A stretch of DNA of 64,000 nucleotides from Microbacterium luticocti DSM 19459 (GTDB lineage: Bacteria > Actinomycetota > Actinomycetes > Actinomycetales > Microbacteriaceae), in the NCBI RefSeq assembly GCF_000422405.1, contig NZ_KE383825.1:23927-87926 (forward strand), given 5' to 3'. A program made the position numbers and the translations under genes. The notes beneath the pieces were generated by a model that was given only the letters and a program-made list of their open reading frames with translations, was not told the origin of the DNA and ran no database searches. Each line of letters opens with the position of its first letter. The stretch's first letter is position 1. Below, in pieces: positions 1 to 9,090 of the stretch.

Positions 1-316
1 CGCCGTCGTCGAACGCGACGCGCAGCGCGATCGGCGTGCGTCCCGGCTTGATGATCGTCGACGGCAGCTGGTCGTACCAGCGCAGCCACCCGGCCTTGGC
101 GAGGTGGAACACCAGGTGCGCGGCGTCGGTGGCGACGTCGACGAACTTTCCATGCCGGGTGACGCCGCGAACGGATGCCTCGCGCAGTGCCTCGATCGGC
201 GGGTCGTAGGTCTTCAGCGCGGCGATGTTCGCCACCGTGGCGCGGGTGATGCGCAGGCCGGCGATCCGCCCGGCCAGGAACTCGACCAGGCCCTGCACCT
301 CGGGCATCTCGGGCAT
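1..316 (-). CDS. Fpg/Nei-family DNA glycosylase (C-terminus outside window)
   Basis: Only the first 105 residues are inside the window; the gene runs off the left edge. The start MPEMPEVQ gives the Pro-Glu N-terminus that serves as Schiff-base nucleophile and general acid in Fpg/MutM enzymes after Met removal, and the hairpin lysine lies at residue 57 in VTRHGKFVDV, the Fpg position. These enzymes excise oxidised bases and nick the strand. The zinc-finger or zincless C-terminal domain cannot be seen, so Fpg, Nei and the divergent actinobacterial Fpg-like group cannot be told apart. The ATG lies 6 nt after a CAGGAT hexamer, with no ribosome binding site. Confidence 0.75.
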   Translation of the reverse strand, partial: MPEMPEVQGLVEFLAGRIAGLRITRATVANIAALKTYDPPIEALREASVRGVTRHGKFVDVATDAAHLVFHLAKAGWLRWYDQLPSTIIKPGRTPIALRVAFDDG

Positions 317-322
317 GCGCCC

Positions 323-328
323 ATCCTG
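323..328 (-). promoter_or_regulatory. -10 hexamer for the glycosylase gene
   Basis: CAGGAT on the minus strand ends 6 nt before the ATG at 316, so transcription would start at or next to the start codon. No convincing -35 box was seen. It belongs to a recurring leaderless arrangement in this window. Confidence 0.4.
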
Positions 329-451
329 TCACGGGGTGCCGACGCCGTCAGCCCCGGTTCCCGGGCCGTCGACAGGCGGAAACGGCACGCACCGCCGCGC
401 GGCGCATGTTCCGCGCATCTGAGCATGTCGACGGCCCGCCATGGCCACCGG

Positions 452-539
452 CCCCGCCCGGCGGCCGCATGAACCCAGTCGACCGACTCAGTCACCCCCG
501 CCCGGCGGCCGCATGCACCCAGGCGACCGACTCAGAGCA
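452..539. repeat. Two-copy 44-nt direct repeat overlapping a gene end
   Basis: Copies at 452-495 and 496-539 share CCCCGCCCGGCGGCCGCATG and GACCGACTCAG with few mismatches. The second copy contains the stop codon (532-534) and last codons of the acetyltransferase on the minus strand, so the first copy is a duplication of that gene's 3' end placed after its stop. Nothing else was recognised in the 317-531 gap. Confidence 0.8.
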
Positions 540-1091
540 CGGGCCAGGCCACCGGCGTCCGGTCGTCCGTCGGCAGCAGTCCGGCGATCCAGCAGTCCGA
601 ACGCACGCCGGCACCGTTCACCAGCGCCCCGCGCAGGGTGCCCTCGAAGCGGAACCCGACGGAGCGGGCGGTGCGGGCGGATGCCGTGTTCCCGACGACC
701 GCACGCCACTCGATGCGCTGCAGATCGAGGCCGTCGGGCGACAGTCCCCAGTCGACCACGGCACGTGCCGCCTCGCCGAGCAACCCCTGACCGCGCAACG
801 GCGCCGCCGTCCAATACCCGATCTCGCCGGAGCCCGCGTTCAGGCGGTGCAGCCCGATCATCCCAGCCAGCACACCGTCGCGCCGGAACGCCCACGTCGC
901 CTCGGCCCCGGCATCCCACCACTGTGCGACCTTCTCGACGAACTCGACCGCATGCTCACGCCGGTACGGCGACGGCACCGTGGTGAAGCGGCGCAGCGTC
1001 TCGTCCTGACAGGCGTCGGTGATCACGTCGATGTCGGCCTCGACCGGGATCGACAGCTCCAGCCGCGCGGTGCGCAGCACGATCGGCTGCA

Positions 1092-1092
<1 letters not shown>
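532..1092 (-). CDS. GNAT acetyltransferase, RimJ/RimL type
   Basis: A 186-residue single-domain N-acetyltransferase. The acetyl-CoA binding loop LRGQGLLGEAA lies at residues 99-109, and the NTASARTARSVGF stretch (135-147), typical of RimJ/RimL-like GNATs that acetylate protein N-termini or small amines, follows. The GTG start at 1092 is chosen because it lies on the trpS stop (TAG then GTG sharing one base), so translation is probably coupled; a longer frame upstream would overlap trpS heavily. The substrate cannot be predicted. Its 3' end is duplicated downstream (452-539). Confidence 0.8.
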
Positions 1093-2105
<1,013 letters not shown>

Positions 2106-2108
2106 TCA

Positions 2109-2114
2109 ATCCTA
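2109..2114 (-). promoter_or_regulatory. -10 hexamer for trpS (leaderless start)
   Basis: TAGGAT on the minus strand, 6 nt upstream of the GTG start at 2102. No -35 consensus was seen. The gap to ppsR (2115-2282) otherwise holds the divergent ppsR leader. Confidence 0.5.
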
Positions 2115-2209
2115 TGGGTGACGGATGCCACGCCCCGGGCGCCGCCGTCCGCCCCCGGTCGAAGTTCGTCCGGGCGAAAGATCCGCCGGTCTTTCACGGC
2201 CGATTCGCC

Positions 2210-2238
2210 GGAAACCGGGTGCTTGCGGCCCGTATTCT
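2210..2238 (+). promoter_or_regulatory. Possible promoter of ppsR-ppsA
   Basis: GGAAAC at 2210-2215 is followed after 15 nt by CGTATTCT (2231-2238). This could be read as an ECF-sigma-like -35/-10 pair or as a plain TATTCT -10. It would give a leader of about 40 nt, compatible with the Shine-Dalgarno used by ppsR. Speculative. Confidence 0.2.
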
Positions 2239-2282
2239 GATCGCAGGCCGGGATCTTGCCGGCGCCCCGACCGGAGTCCGTG

Positions 2283-3146
2283 ATGATCGACCCCCGCATC
2301 GAGCCCGTGACCGTCGCCCCCGGCGGCGACGGCCCCCGTCCGCGGCGTGCGGCGTACTTCATCTCCGACAGCACCGGCATCACCGCCGAGACCCTGGGCA
2401 GCGCCCTGCTCGTCAACTTTCCCGGCATCGACTTCGTGCGGCACACCATCCCGTTCGTCGACACCACCTCCGGCGCCGACCGGGTGGTCGCCGACATCCG
2501 CCGCGCCGAGGCCGAGGGGCTGGCGCCGTTGGTGTTCACCACGGTCAAGCAGCCGCCGCTGCGTCGCATCATCGCCGACTCGGGCGCCGTCGTCATCGAC
2601 CTGCTCGCCGGGCACCTCACCCAGCTCGAACAGGCGCTGGGCACGACGGCATCCGAGCAGCTCGGTCAGTATCACGGTGTCGGCGACATGCACCGCTACC
2701 TCGCTCGCATGCGTGCGGTGGAATACGCGATCGAGCACGACGACGGGCAGAGCACCCGGGCGCTCGACATCGCCGACGTCGTCATCATCGCGCCGTCGCG
2801 CTGCGGCAAGACGCCGACGACGATGTACCTGGCGCTGCAGTACGGGCTGCTGGTGGCGAACTACCCGCTCACCGACGACGACTTTCCGACCGAGCACCTG
2901 CCGCGCACGGTCGCCCCGTACAAGGCGCGGTGCTTCGGGCTGACGACGACGCCGTTGCGGCTGAGCCAGGTGCGCCACGAGCGCCGGCCCGCCTCGCGTT
3001 ACGCCAGCCTCGAGCAGTGCACGCTCGAACTGCGCCGTGCCGAAGACCTGTACCGGCGCAACAACGTGCCGTTCCTGAACTCCGCGACCAAGAGCGTCGA
3101 GGAGATGTCCGCCGTCATCATGCAGACCATGAAGCTGCGTGCCTGA
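2283..3146 (+). CDS. ppsR: PEP synthase regulatory protein (kinase/phosphorylase, DUF299)
   Basis: A 287-residue DUF299 protein. The N-terminal signature [17 protein letters not shown] (23-39) and the P-loop [11 protein letters not shown] (170-180) mark the family that inactivates PEP synthase or pyruvate phosphate dikinase by ADP-dependent Thr phosphorylation and reactivates it by Pi-dependent dephosphorylation. ATG 2283 was chosen because GGAG at 2273-2276 is 6 nt upstream; TTG 2256 and GTG 2280 are in-frame alternatives. The neighbour 19 nt downstream is the PEP synthase target, so the pair is a functional operon. In Escherichia coli the homologue is also next to ppsA. Confidence 0.93.
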   Translation: MIDPRIEPVTVAPGGDGPRPRRAAYFISDSTGITAETLGSALLVNFPGIDFVRHTIPFVDTTSGADRVVADIRRAEAEGLAPLVFTTVKQPPLRRIIADSGAVVIDLLAGHLTQLEQALGTTASEQLGQYHGVGDMHRYLARMRAVEYAIEHDDGQSTRALDIADVVIIAPSRCGKTPTTMYLALQYGLLVANYPLTDDDFPTEHLPRTVAPYKARCFGLTTTPLRLSQVRHERRPASRYASLEQCTLELRRAEDLYRRNNVPFLNSATKSVEEMSAVIMQTMKLRA

Positions 3147-3165
3147 AGCCGGGAGGCGACCGAAG

Positions 3166-5532
3166 ATGAGCAATGTCCTGTGGTTCCACGAGATCGGAAT
3201 GGACGACCTCGCCCAGGTGGGCGGCAAGAACGCGTCGCTGGGCGAGATGGTCTCGAACCTCGCCGACGCCGGCGTGCGGGTGCCGGGGGGCTTTGCCACC
3301 ACCGCCGACGCGTATCGCGCGTTCCTCGCGCACGACGGCCTGGCAGATCGCATCCGCAGCGCCGTCGAGTCGCTCGACATCGACGACGTCGCCGCCCTCG
3401 CCCGGGTGGGCGCGCAGGTGCGCCGGTGGATCGAGGAGCAGCCGTTCCCGTCCGATTTGGAACGCGACATCCGCGACGCGTACGCCACCCTCATCCAGAA
3501 CGACCCCGACCCGGATGCGGTGACCTGGGCGGTGCGCTCGTCGGCCACCGCCGAAGACCTTCCCGACGCCTCGTTCGCCGGACAGCAGGAGACGTTCCTG
3601 AACATCGGCGGCATCGACAACGTGCTGCAGGCGATCGCCCGCGTGTTCGCGTCGCTGTACAACGACCGCGCCATCGCCTACCGCGCCCACCACGGCTTCG
3701 AGCACCACGAGGTCGCGCTGTCGGCCGGCGTGCAGCGCATGGTGCGCTCGGACGTCGGCGCGTCGGGGGTCATGTTCACCGTCGACACCGAGTCGGGCTT
3801 CGATCGGGCCGTGTTCATCACCAGTTCGTACGGGCTCGGTGAGGCGGTGGTGCAGGGCGCGGTCAACCCCGACGAGTTCTACGTGTACAAGCCGGCGCTG
3901 CGCGCGGGCCGCCCGGCGATCCTCAAGCGCCAGGTGGGCGAGAAGGCCGTCGCGATGCGGTACACCGAGGCGGTGGGGGTGGATGCCTCGACCGCGTTCG
4001 AGGACGTGCCTCTCGCCGATCGGGTGCGGTTCAGCATCACCGACGACGAGGTCTTGCAGCTGGCGCGGCACGCGCTGGTGATCGAGGAGCACTACGGCCG
4101 GCCGATGGACATCGAGTGGGCGCGCGACGGCGTGGACGGGCAGCTGTACATTCTGCAGGCCCGTCCCGAGACGGTGGTCTCGCGCGCGGACGGCAACGTG
4201 ATGCGCCGGTTCGTGCTGCGCGAGCGCGGCGACGTGCTGGCCACCGGCCGCGCCATCGGGCAGAAGATCGGCGCCGGCGCGGTGCGCGTGCTGCGCGACA
4301 TCTCGCAGATGGACCAGTTCCGCCCCGGCGATGTGCTCGTGGCCGACATGACCGATCCCGACTGGGAGCCGATCATGAAGCGGGCCTCGGCGATCGTCAC
4401 CGACCGGGGCGGACGCACCTGTCACGCCGCGATCATCGCCCGTGAACTCGGCATCCCCGCCGTCGTCGGCACCGGTGACGCGACCCGGTCGCTGGCCGAC
4501 GGCACCGAGGTGACGGTGTCGTGCGCCGAGGGCGACGACGGACACGTCTACCGCGGCACGCTGGAGTTCGTCGAGGAGGAGACCCGGCTCGACGCGATGC
4601 CCGAGATCCCGGTCAAGCTCATGATGAACGTGGGCACGCCCGACCAGGCGTTCTCGTTCTCGAAGCTGCCCAACCGGGGCGTGGGGCTGGCGCGGCTCGA
4701 GTTCATCATCAACCGCCAGATCGGCATCCATCCCCGTGCCCTGCTCGAGCACGACAGTCTTCCCGACGCGCTGCGCGCGCAGATCGACGAGCGCATCGCG
4801 GCGTACCCGTCGCCGCGCGACTACTTCGTGCAGCGGGTGGCCGAGGGCGTGTCGATGATCGCCGCGGCGTTCGCGCCCGAGCCGGTGATCGTGCGGATGA
4901 GCGACTTCAAGTCCAACGAGTACGCGAACCTGCTCGGCGGCGAACGGTACGAGCCCGACGAAGAGAACCCGATGCTCGGCTGGCGCGGCGCGTCGCGCTA
5001 CGTGTCGCCGGCGTTCCGGGAGTGCTTCGACATGGAGTGCGCGGCGCTGCGGTACGTGCGCGACGAGATGGGCCTGGACAACGTCAAGATCATGATCCCG
5101 TTCGTGCGCACCGTCGCCGAAGGGCAGGCCGTGGTCGACCTGCTCGCCGAGAACGGGCTGCGGCGCGGCGAGAACGGCCTTCAGGTCGTGATGATGTGCG
5201 AGATCCCGTCGAACGCGCTGCTGGCCGACGAGTTCCTCGACCACTTCGACGGGTTCTCGATCGGCTCGAACGACATGACCCAGCTGGTGCTCGGCCTCGA
5301 CCGCGACTCGTCGCTGGTGGCCGATCGGTTCGACGAGCGCAACCCGGCGGTCAAGAAGGTGCTCGGCATGGCGATCGAGGCCTGCACCCGCCGCGGCAAG
5401 TACATCGGCATCTGCGGTCAGGGGCCCTCGGACCACCCCGACCTGGCCCAGTGGCTGCTCGAGCAGGGCATCGAGTCGATGTCGCTGAACCCCGACACCA
5501 TCGTGGAGACCTGGATGCGGCTCGCCCGCTGA
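3166..5532 (+). CDS. ppsA: Phosphoenolpyruvate synthase
   Basis: 788 residues, the length of PpsA rather than pyruvate phosphate dikinase (about 870). It has the N-terminal ATP-grasp-like nucleotide domain ([10 protein letters not shown] near residue 20), the phosphohistidine domain with catalytic His420 in [17 protein letters not shown], and the C-terminal PEP/pyruvate barrel with catalytic Cys750 in GICGQGPSD. It converts pyruvate, ATP and water to PEP, AMP and Pi, feeding gluconeogenesis. ATG 3166 follows GGGAGG at 3151-3156 with 9-nt spacing; the upstream in-frame GTG at 3139 lacks a site. Activity is probably controlled by the PpsR encoded just upstream. Confidence 0.96.
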   Translation: MSNVLWFHEIGMDDLAQVGGKNASLGEMVSNLADAGVRVPGGFATTADAYRAFLAHDGLADRIRSAVESLDIDDVAALARVGAQVRRWIEEQPFPSDLERDIRDAYATLIQNDPDPDAVTWAVRSSATAEDLPDASFAGQQETFLNIGGIDNVLQAIARVFASLYNDRAIAYRAHHGFEHHEVALSAGVQRMVRSDVGASGVMFTVDTESGFDRAVFITSSYGLGEAVVQGAVNPDEFYVYKPALRAGRPAILKRQVGEKAVAMRYTEAVGVDASTAFEDVPLADRVRFSITDDEVLQLARHALVIEEHYGRPMDIEWARDGVDGQLYILQARPETVVSRADGNVMRRFVLRERGDVLATGRAIGQKIGAGAVRVLRDISQMDQFRPGDVLVADMTDPDWEPIMKRASAIVTDRGGRTCHAAIIARELGIPAVVGTGDATRSLADGTEVTVSCAEGDDGHVYRGTLEFVEEETRLDAMPEIPVKLMMNVGTPDQAFSFSKLPNRGVGLARLEFIINRQIGIHPRALLEHDSLPDALRAQIDERIAAYPSPRDYFVQRVAEGVSMIAAAFAPEPVIVRMSDFKSNEYANLLGGERYEPDEENPMLGWRGASRYVSPAFRECFDMECAALRYVRDEMGLDNVKIMIPFVRTVAEGQAVVDLLAENGLRRGENGLQVVMMCEIPSNALLADEFLDHFDGFSIGSNDMTQLVLGLDRDSSLVADRFDERNPAVKKVLGMAIEACTRRGKYIGICGQGPSDHPDLAQWLLEQGIESMSLNPDTIVETWMRLAR

Positions 5533-5580
5533 CGCGGCGTGCGCCGCCGGGTCTGGTGCGCGGACTTCGACAGGCGTACT

Positions 5581-5611
5581 CTGAGACCACTGGTCCGACC
5601 GATGGTCTGAG
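5581..5611. promoter_or_regulatory. 31-bp palindromic operator before the monooxygenase
   Basis: An imperfect palindrome centred on 5596. The left arm CTGAGACCACTGGTC pairs with the right arm GACCGATGGTCTGAG at 12 of 15 positions. It starts at the end of a TACTCT hexamer (5577-5582) and ends on the Shine-Dalgarno GAGGGG, so a bound protein would block both transcription and initiation. Size and symmetry suit a TetR-family dimer pair, and a TetR gene lies directly after the monooxygenase. Inferred to be its operator. Confidence 0.7.
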
Positions 5612-5622
5612 GGGTGATCCGG

Positions 5623-6804
5623 ATGCGGGTGCTCATCGTCGGGGCCGGGATCGCCGGTCCCACCCTCGCGTACTGGCTGCGGCGCACCGGGCACGACGTC
5701 ACGCTCGTCGAGCGCGCGCCGCGGCTGCGCGAGGGCGGCTACGTCGTCGACTTCTGGGGTGCCGGCTTCGAGGTCGCCGAGCGGATCGGGATCGTGCCGC
5801 GGCTGCGGGACGAGGGCTACCGCTTCCGCGAGGCGCGCGAGGTGGGCGGCGATGGCAGGCGCATCGCGCACTTCGACCCGCAGCGCGTCATCGACGGCGC
5901 CGCCGGCCGTTACGTCACGATCGGCCGCTCCGATCTGTCGCGGGCGATCTACGACGCGCTGGACGGCGATGTCGAGACGATCTTCGGCGACACCGTCGCG
6001 GCCCTCGCCGACGACGGCGGCCGGGTGGGGGTGACGTTCCAGAGCGGGGCGGAGCGCGAGTTCGACCTGGTCGTGGGCGCCGACGGGCTGCACTCGCGGG
6101 TACGTGCGCTCGCGTTCGGTCCTGAGCGCGAGTTCGAGCGGCATCTCGACATCGCCGTCGCCGCCTTCGACATCGACGGGTATCGGCCGCGCGACGAGCT
6201 CGTCGCCGTCATGCACACCGAGGTCGGGGCGCAGGCGCTGCGGATCGCGCTGCGCGACGGAGCGACCATGTTCTGCATCATGTTCCGGCACGAGGGCGAG
6301 CTGCCCGTCGACGACGTGACGGCCCAGCAGGACCTGCTGCGCGAAAGGCTGACCGGATTCGGCTGGGAGATGCCGCAGATCCTCGCGCAGCTGCCGCAGG
6401 CGCGCACGTTCTACATGGACGGCGCGAGCCAGATGCTCATGCCGTCGTGGTCGCGCGGGCGCATCGCCTTGGTGGGGGATGCCGCGGCCTGCCCGTCGCT
6501 GCTGGCAGGTCAGGGCTCGGCGCTGGCCATGGTCGAGGCCTACGTGCTCGCCTGCGCGCTGGCCGAGGCATCCGGCGATCACCGGGCGGCGTTCGCGGAC
6601 TATGAGAACCGGCTCGCCGGGCTGGTGCGGCGCAAGCAGGACGGGGCGGTCGGACTCTCGGGCGCGTTCGTGCCGCGCAACCGGATGATGCTGCTGCTGC
6701 GCAATGCCGTCTTCGGCCTGATGGGTGTCCCGTTCATCGAGAACCTGGCGATCGGGCGCAGCCTGCGCGACCCGATCGAGTTGCCGCCGGTTCCGGCGGG
6801 GTGA
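5623..6804 (+). CDS. FAD-dependent aromatic/antibiotic-type monooxygenase
   Basis: A 393-residue class A flavoprotein monooxygenase (p-hydroxybenzoate hydroxylase fold). The FAD dinucleotide motif GAGIAG is at residues 7-12 followed by the acidic strand end (VTLVE), and the second FAD motif, GDAAACPS with Asp286, is in place. Such enzymes use NAD(P)H and O2 to hydroxylate aromatic or polyketide-like compounds; TetX-type drug-modifying enzymes are in the same superfamily, but the substrate cannot be read from sequence. ATG 5623 has GAGGGG 8 nt upstream. The operator at 5581-5611 and the TetR gene 25 nt downstream suggest induction by its own substrate. Confidence 0.85.
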   Translation: MRVLIVGAGIAGPTLAYWLRRTGHDVTLVERAPRLREGGYVVDFWGAGFEVAERIGIVPRLRDEGYRFREAREVGGDGRRIAHFDPQRVIDGAAGRYVTIGRSDLSRAIYDALDGDVETIFGDTVAALADDGGRVGVTFQSGAEREFDLVVGADGLHSRVRALAFGPEREFERHLDIAVAAFDIDGYRPRDELVAVMHTEVGAQALRIALRDGATMFCIMFRHEGELPVDDVTAQQDLLRERLTGFGWEMPQILAQLPQARTFYMDGASQMLMPSWSRGRIALVGDAAACPSLLAGQGSALAMVEAYVLACALAEASGDHRAAFADYENRLAGLVRRKQDGAVGLSGAFVPRNRMMLLLRNAVFGLMGVPFIENLAIGRSLRDPIELPPVPAG

Positions 6805-6829
6805 GCCGGGCGCACGGTTGAATGGCAGC

Positions 6830-7450
6830 ATGGCCCGTCCCCGATTCCATCGGCTCCCCGCCGCGCAGCAGGAGGCGATCCTCGACGCCGCGCTGGCGGA
6901 GTTCGCCGCTCACGGCTTCGCCGCCGCCTCGCTGAACCGTGTCATCGCGGCGGCGGGGCTGTCGAAGGGGGCGATGTACTACTACTTCGACGGCAAGGAG
7001 GACCTCTACGCCGACGTCATCCGCCGCCAGCTCGAGGGGCTGATCTCCGCCGGCGGGGCCATGCCGGTGCCCGAGGACGCCGCGGACGCCGCGGCGTTCT
7101 GGGGCGCGGTGGAGGAGTACTACCTGCGCATGATGCGGCTGCTCGCGCAGACGCCTGCGACCGAGGCGCTGCTGCGCGACTGGCTCACCGGCACCTCCTC
7201 GCCGTCGCTGGCCGCGGCGCAGCACGACGCCGAGCAGCAGCTGATGCCGTGGCTGATGCGCCTGGTGGCCGTCGGGCAGCGGGCGGGCGCGGTGCGCACC
7301 GACCTGCCGGCGGAGTTCCTGATCGCCGTGGCGATGGGCATGGGTCAGGCGATGGACACCTGGATGATCGCGAGTCCGCCCGACGAGTCCAGCCTGACGG
7401 ATGCGGTGCACACGCTCGTCGACATGATGGCCCGGGCGCTCGGGCCCTGA
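6830..7450 (+). CDS. TetR-family transcriptional regulator
   Basis: 206 residues with an N-terminal helix-turn-helix (roughly residues 15-60, including GLSKGAMYYYFDGKEDLY, the TetR signature) and a helical ligand/dimer domain. It lies 25 nt after the monooxygenase on the same strand, without a clear Shine-Dalgarno, so it is likely co-transcribed. The 31-bp palindrome at 5581-5611 upstream of the monooxygenase is the obvious binding site, giving an autoregulated repressor/enzyme pair. The effector is unknown. Confidence 0.9.
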   Translation: MARPRFHRLPAAQQEAILDAALAEFAAHGFAAASLNRVIAAAGLSKGAMYYYFDGKEDLYADVIRRQLEGLISAGGAMPVPEDAADAAAFWGAVEEYYLRMMRLLAQTPATEALLRDWLTGTSSPSLAAAQHDAEQQLMPWLMRLVAVGQRAGAVRTDLPAEFLIAVAMGMGQAMDTWMIASPPDESSLTDAVHTLVDMMARALGP

Positions 7451-7484
7451 TCATTCCGACCGATTGCGGCAACGACCGTGTGTC

Positions 7485-7518
7485 GGGTGGGTAGGTGGGC
7501 CGGTGGTCGGTGGGTGGG
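7485..7518 (+). other. G-rich tract with quadruplex potential
   Basis: Five runs of three G (7485, 7489, 7497, 7512, 7516) separated by 1-12 nt lie in the 77-nt gap between two convergent genes. The arrangement meets the loose definition of an intramolecular G-quadruplex on the plus strand. No function is claimed. Confidence 0.35.
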
Positions 7519-7527
7519 TGAGCGCGC

Positions 7528-9090
7528 TCACCATTGGCTCCAGATGAGGTGCTGCACGAGCAGCGCGAACACGACCTGCACGCCCAGGCCGACCCGGCGC
7601 CACCGCGCGGGCAGCAGCGCCGAGGCGACCAGCAGCCACGGCACGAACGGCAGCCAGATCCGCTCGACCTCCGCCCGGCTCATCTGCGACAGGTCGGCCA
7701 GCAGCACCATCGCCACCGCGGCGGCGGTCAGCGCGGCCACGACGATCCGGGCGCGGGTCGCGGCATCCGTCGCCGGCAGGGATGCCACGCCCCGGCGTGT
7801 GTGCCCGGTCCCGGCGGGTGCAGCCTGGTGCTGCTGCTGCCGCCCCGCGTCTGACCGCGGTCGGTGACGTGCCGACGGCCGCCGGCTCCGCGCATCGTCG
7901 CTCACACGGTCCACCGACGTCCCGCGCCGGCGCCCTGCGCTTGGCCACCCGCGCACCGCGTCGACGAGCGTCGCTCCGGCAGTGCCGACCGATGCGCCCA
8001 GCCATGGCCCGGCGCTGAACGTGAGCGCGGCGAGGTCGCCCCAGATCCAGTACCCGCCCGGTCGGGCGCTTGCGATGCCGTCCCAGTAGCGCTGCACCAG
8101 CACGGGGTACGCCTCCCACCACGCGAACCCGCCGAGCGCGAACCCGCCGACCACGGCCAGCGCCGCGGGGATTGCGCCGGCAAGCGGCAGCGCCGAACGA
8201 GCGAGCACCAGGATCGTCACCGCCAACACGCCCAGCAGCGGCAGCCCGTACGAACTCATGACGCACCACCCGAACAGCAGGCCGGGTGCCGCCCCCCACG
8301 CGATCCGGCCCGCTGCGCTTCGGGAGGTCGCGGCCACGGCCAGGGCGCACGCGCCCCAGGCCGCGACGGCCGCGAACACGGCGTCGGCCGACACCGCCAT
8401 CCAGATCGCGGCGGGCCCCGCGACCAGGAACGGCGCCGCCTGCCGCGCCAGCTGCTCGGACGCCAGCCGGCGCACCGTGATCATCACCGCCACCGCCGTG
8501 GTCGCGGCCAGCACGATGACGACGAGCCCGGCGGCGAGCGCGCTGCCCAGGCCCAGCCGCACCAGCAGCACGAAGAACAGCACCGCCCCCGGCGGATGCC
8601 CGGCGAGGTGCGTCGGCCAGGCGCCGTCGCTGTGCAGCGGGATGCGGGCGATGTACTCGCGCAGCAGCGCCCCGACGTCGGTGATCTCGCGCGCGGGGCC
8701 GAGGTACTCGCCCTGCCGTTCGAGCACCGCGCCGAGCCCGGCGACGCCGTCGACGGCGGCCAGGCTCACCATCCACGCCACGCCGAACCCGAACACGACC
8801 AGCAGCAGCCGGTGCCATGGCCAGCGCTGCACGCGCGGCGCCCACACGATCGCCGCGACGCCGAGCAGGATCGCCGCGGGCGTGCCCGGCCCGAGCCGCG
8901 GCTCACCGCGCGCGTGCAGCGGCGCGAGGCCCTGCGCGTGCACCTCCCACCCGGTCCACAGCGGCACCACCATCGCGACGACCATCAGCACGACGCACAC
9001 GCCGACCCCGATCGCGACGACGCGGCCCCAACGGGGGCCCGTCGGGCGAGGGGATGCCGCGGCCCGCCGCGACGTCGCCGTCGCCGTCAC
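7528..9090 (-). CDS. Polytopic membrane protein, GT-C glycosyltransferase-like (MtxT-like candidate)
   Basis: A 520-residue integral membrane protein with about 10-12 hydrophobic segments and a positively charged cytoplasmic loop near residues 375-425. The extracytoplasmic segment with HSDGAWPTHLAGHPPG (around residues 150-165) carries the HPPG-type motif I associate with actinobacterial polyprenyl-phosphate-sugar-dependent GT-C enzymes; this is recalled from the family, not computed. Start GTG 9090 overlaps the epimerase stop (GTGA). The three-gene run with epimerase and MTA phosphorylase suggests transfer of an unusual pentose to a surface glycan, as proposed for mycobacterial Rv0541c. The function is inferred; a plain conserved membrane protein is the safe reading. 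Confidence 0.55.
   Translation of the reverse strand: MTATATSRRAAASPRPTGPRWGRVVAIGVGVCVVLMVVAMVVPLWTGWEVHAQGLAPLHARGEPRLGPGTPAAILLGVAAIVWAPRVQRWPWHRLLLVVFGFGVAWMVSLAAVDGVAGLGAVLERQGEYLGPAREITDVGALLREYIARIPLHSDGAWPTHLAGHPPGAVLFFVLLVRLGLGSALAAGLVVIVLAATTAVAVMITVRRLASEQLARQAAPFLVAGPAAIWMAVSADAVFAAVAAWGACALAVAATSRSAAGRIAWGAAPGLLFGWCVMSSYGLPLLGVLAVTILVLARSALPLAGAIPAALAVVGGFALGGFAWWEAYPVLVQRYWDGIASARPGGYWIWGDLAALTFSAGPWLGASVGTAGATLVDAVRGWPSAGRRRGTSVDRVSDDARSRRPSARHRPRSDAGRQQQHQAAPAGTGHTRRGVASLPATDAATRARIVVAALTAAAVAMVLLADLSQMSRAEVERIWLPFVPWLLVASALLPARWRRVGLGVQVVFALLVQHLIWSQW

Noticed and set aside
3166..5532. Pyruvate phosphate dikinase
   Set aside because: At 788 residues with His420/Cys750 spacing it matches PEP synthase; the dikinase is about 80 residues longer.
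3118..6831. Long open frame on the minus strand opposite ppsR/ppsA and the monooxygenase
   Set aside because: His/Arg/Asp-rich composition with no motif; antisense to well-supported genes. Such frames are a normal result of high third-position GC.
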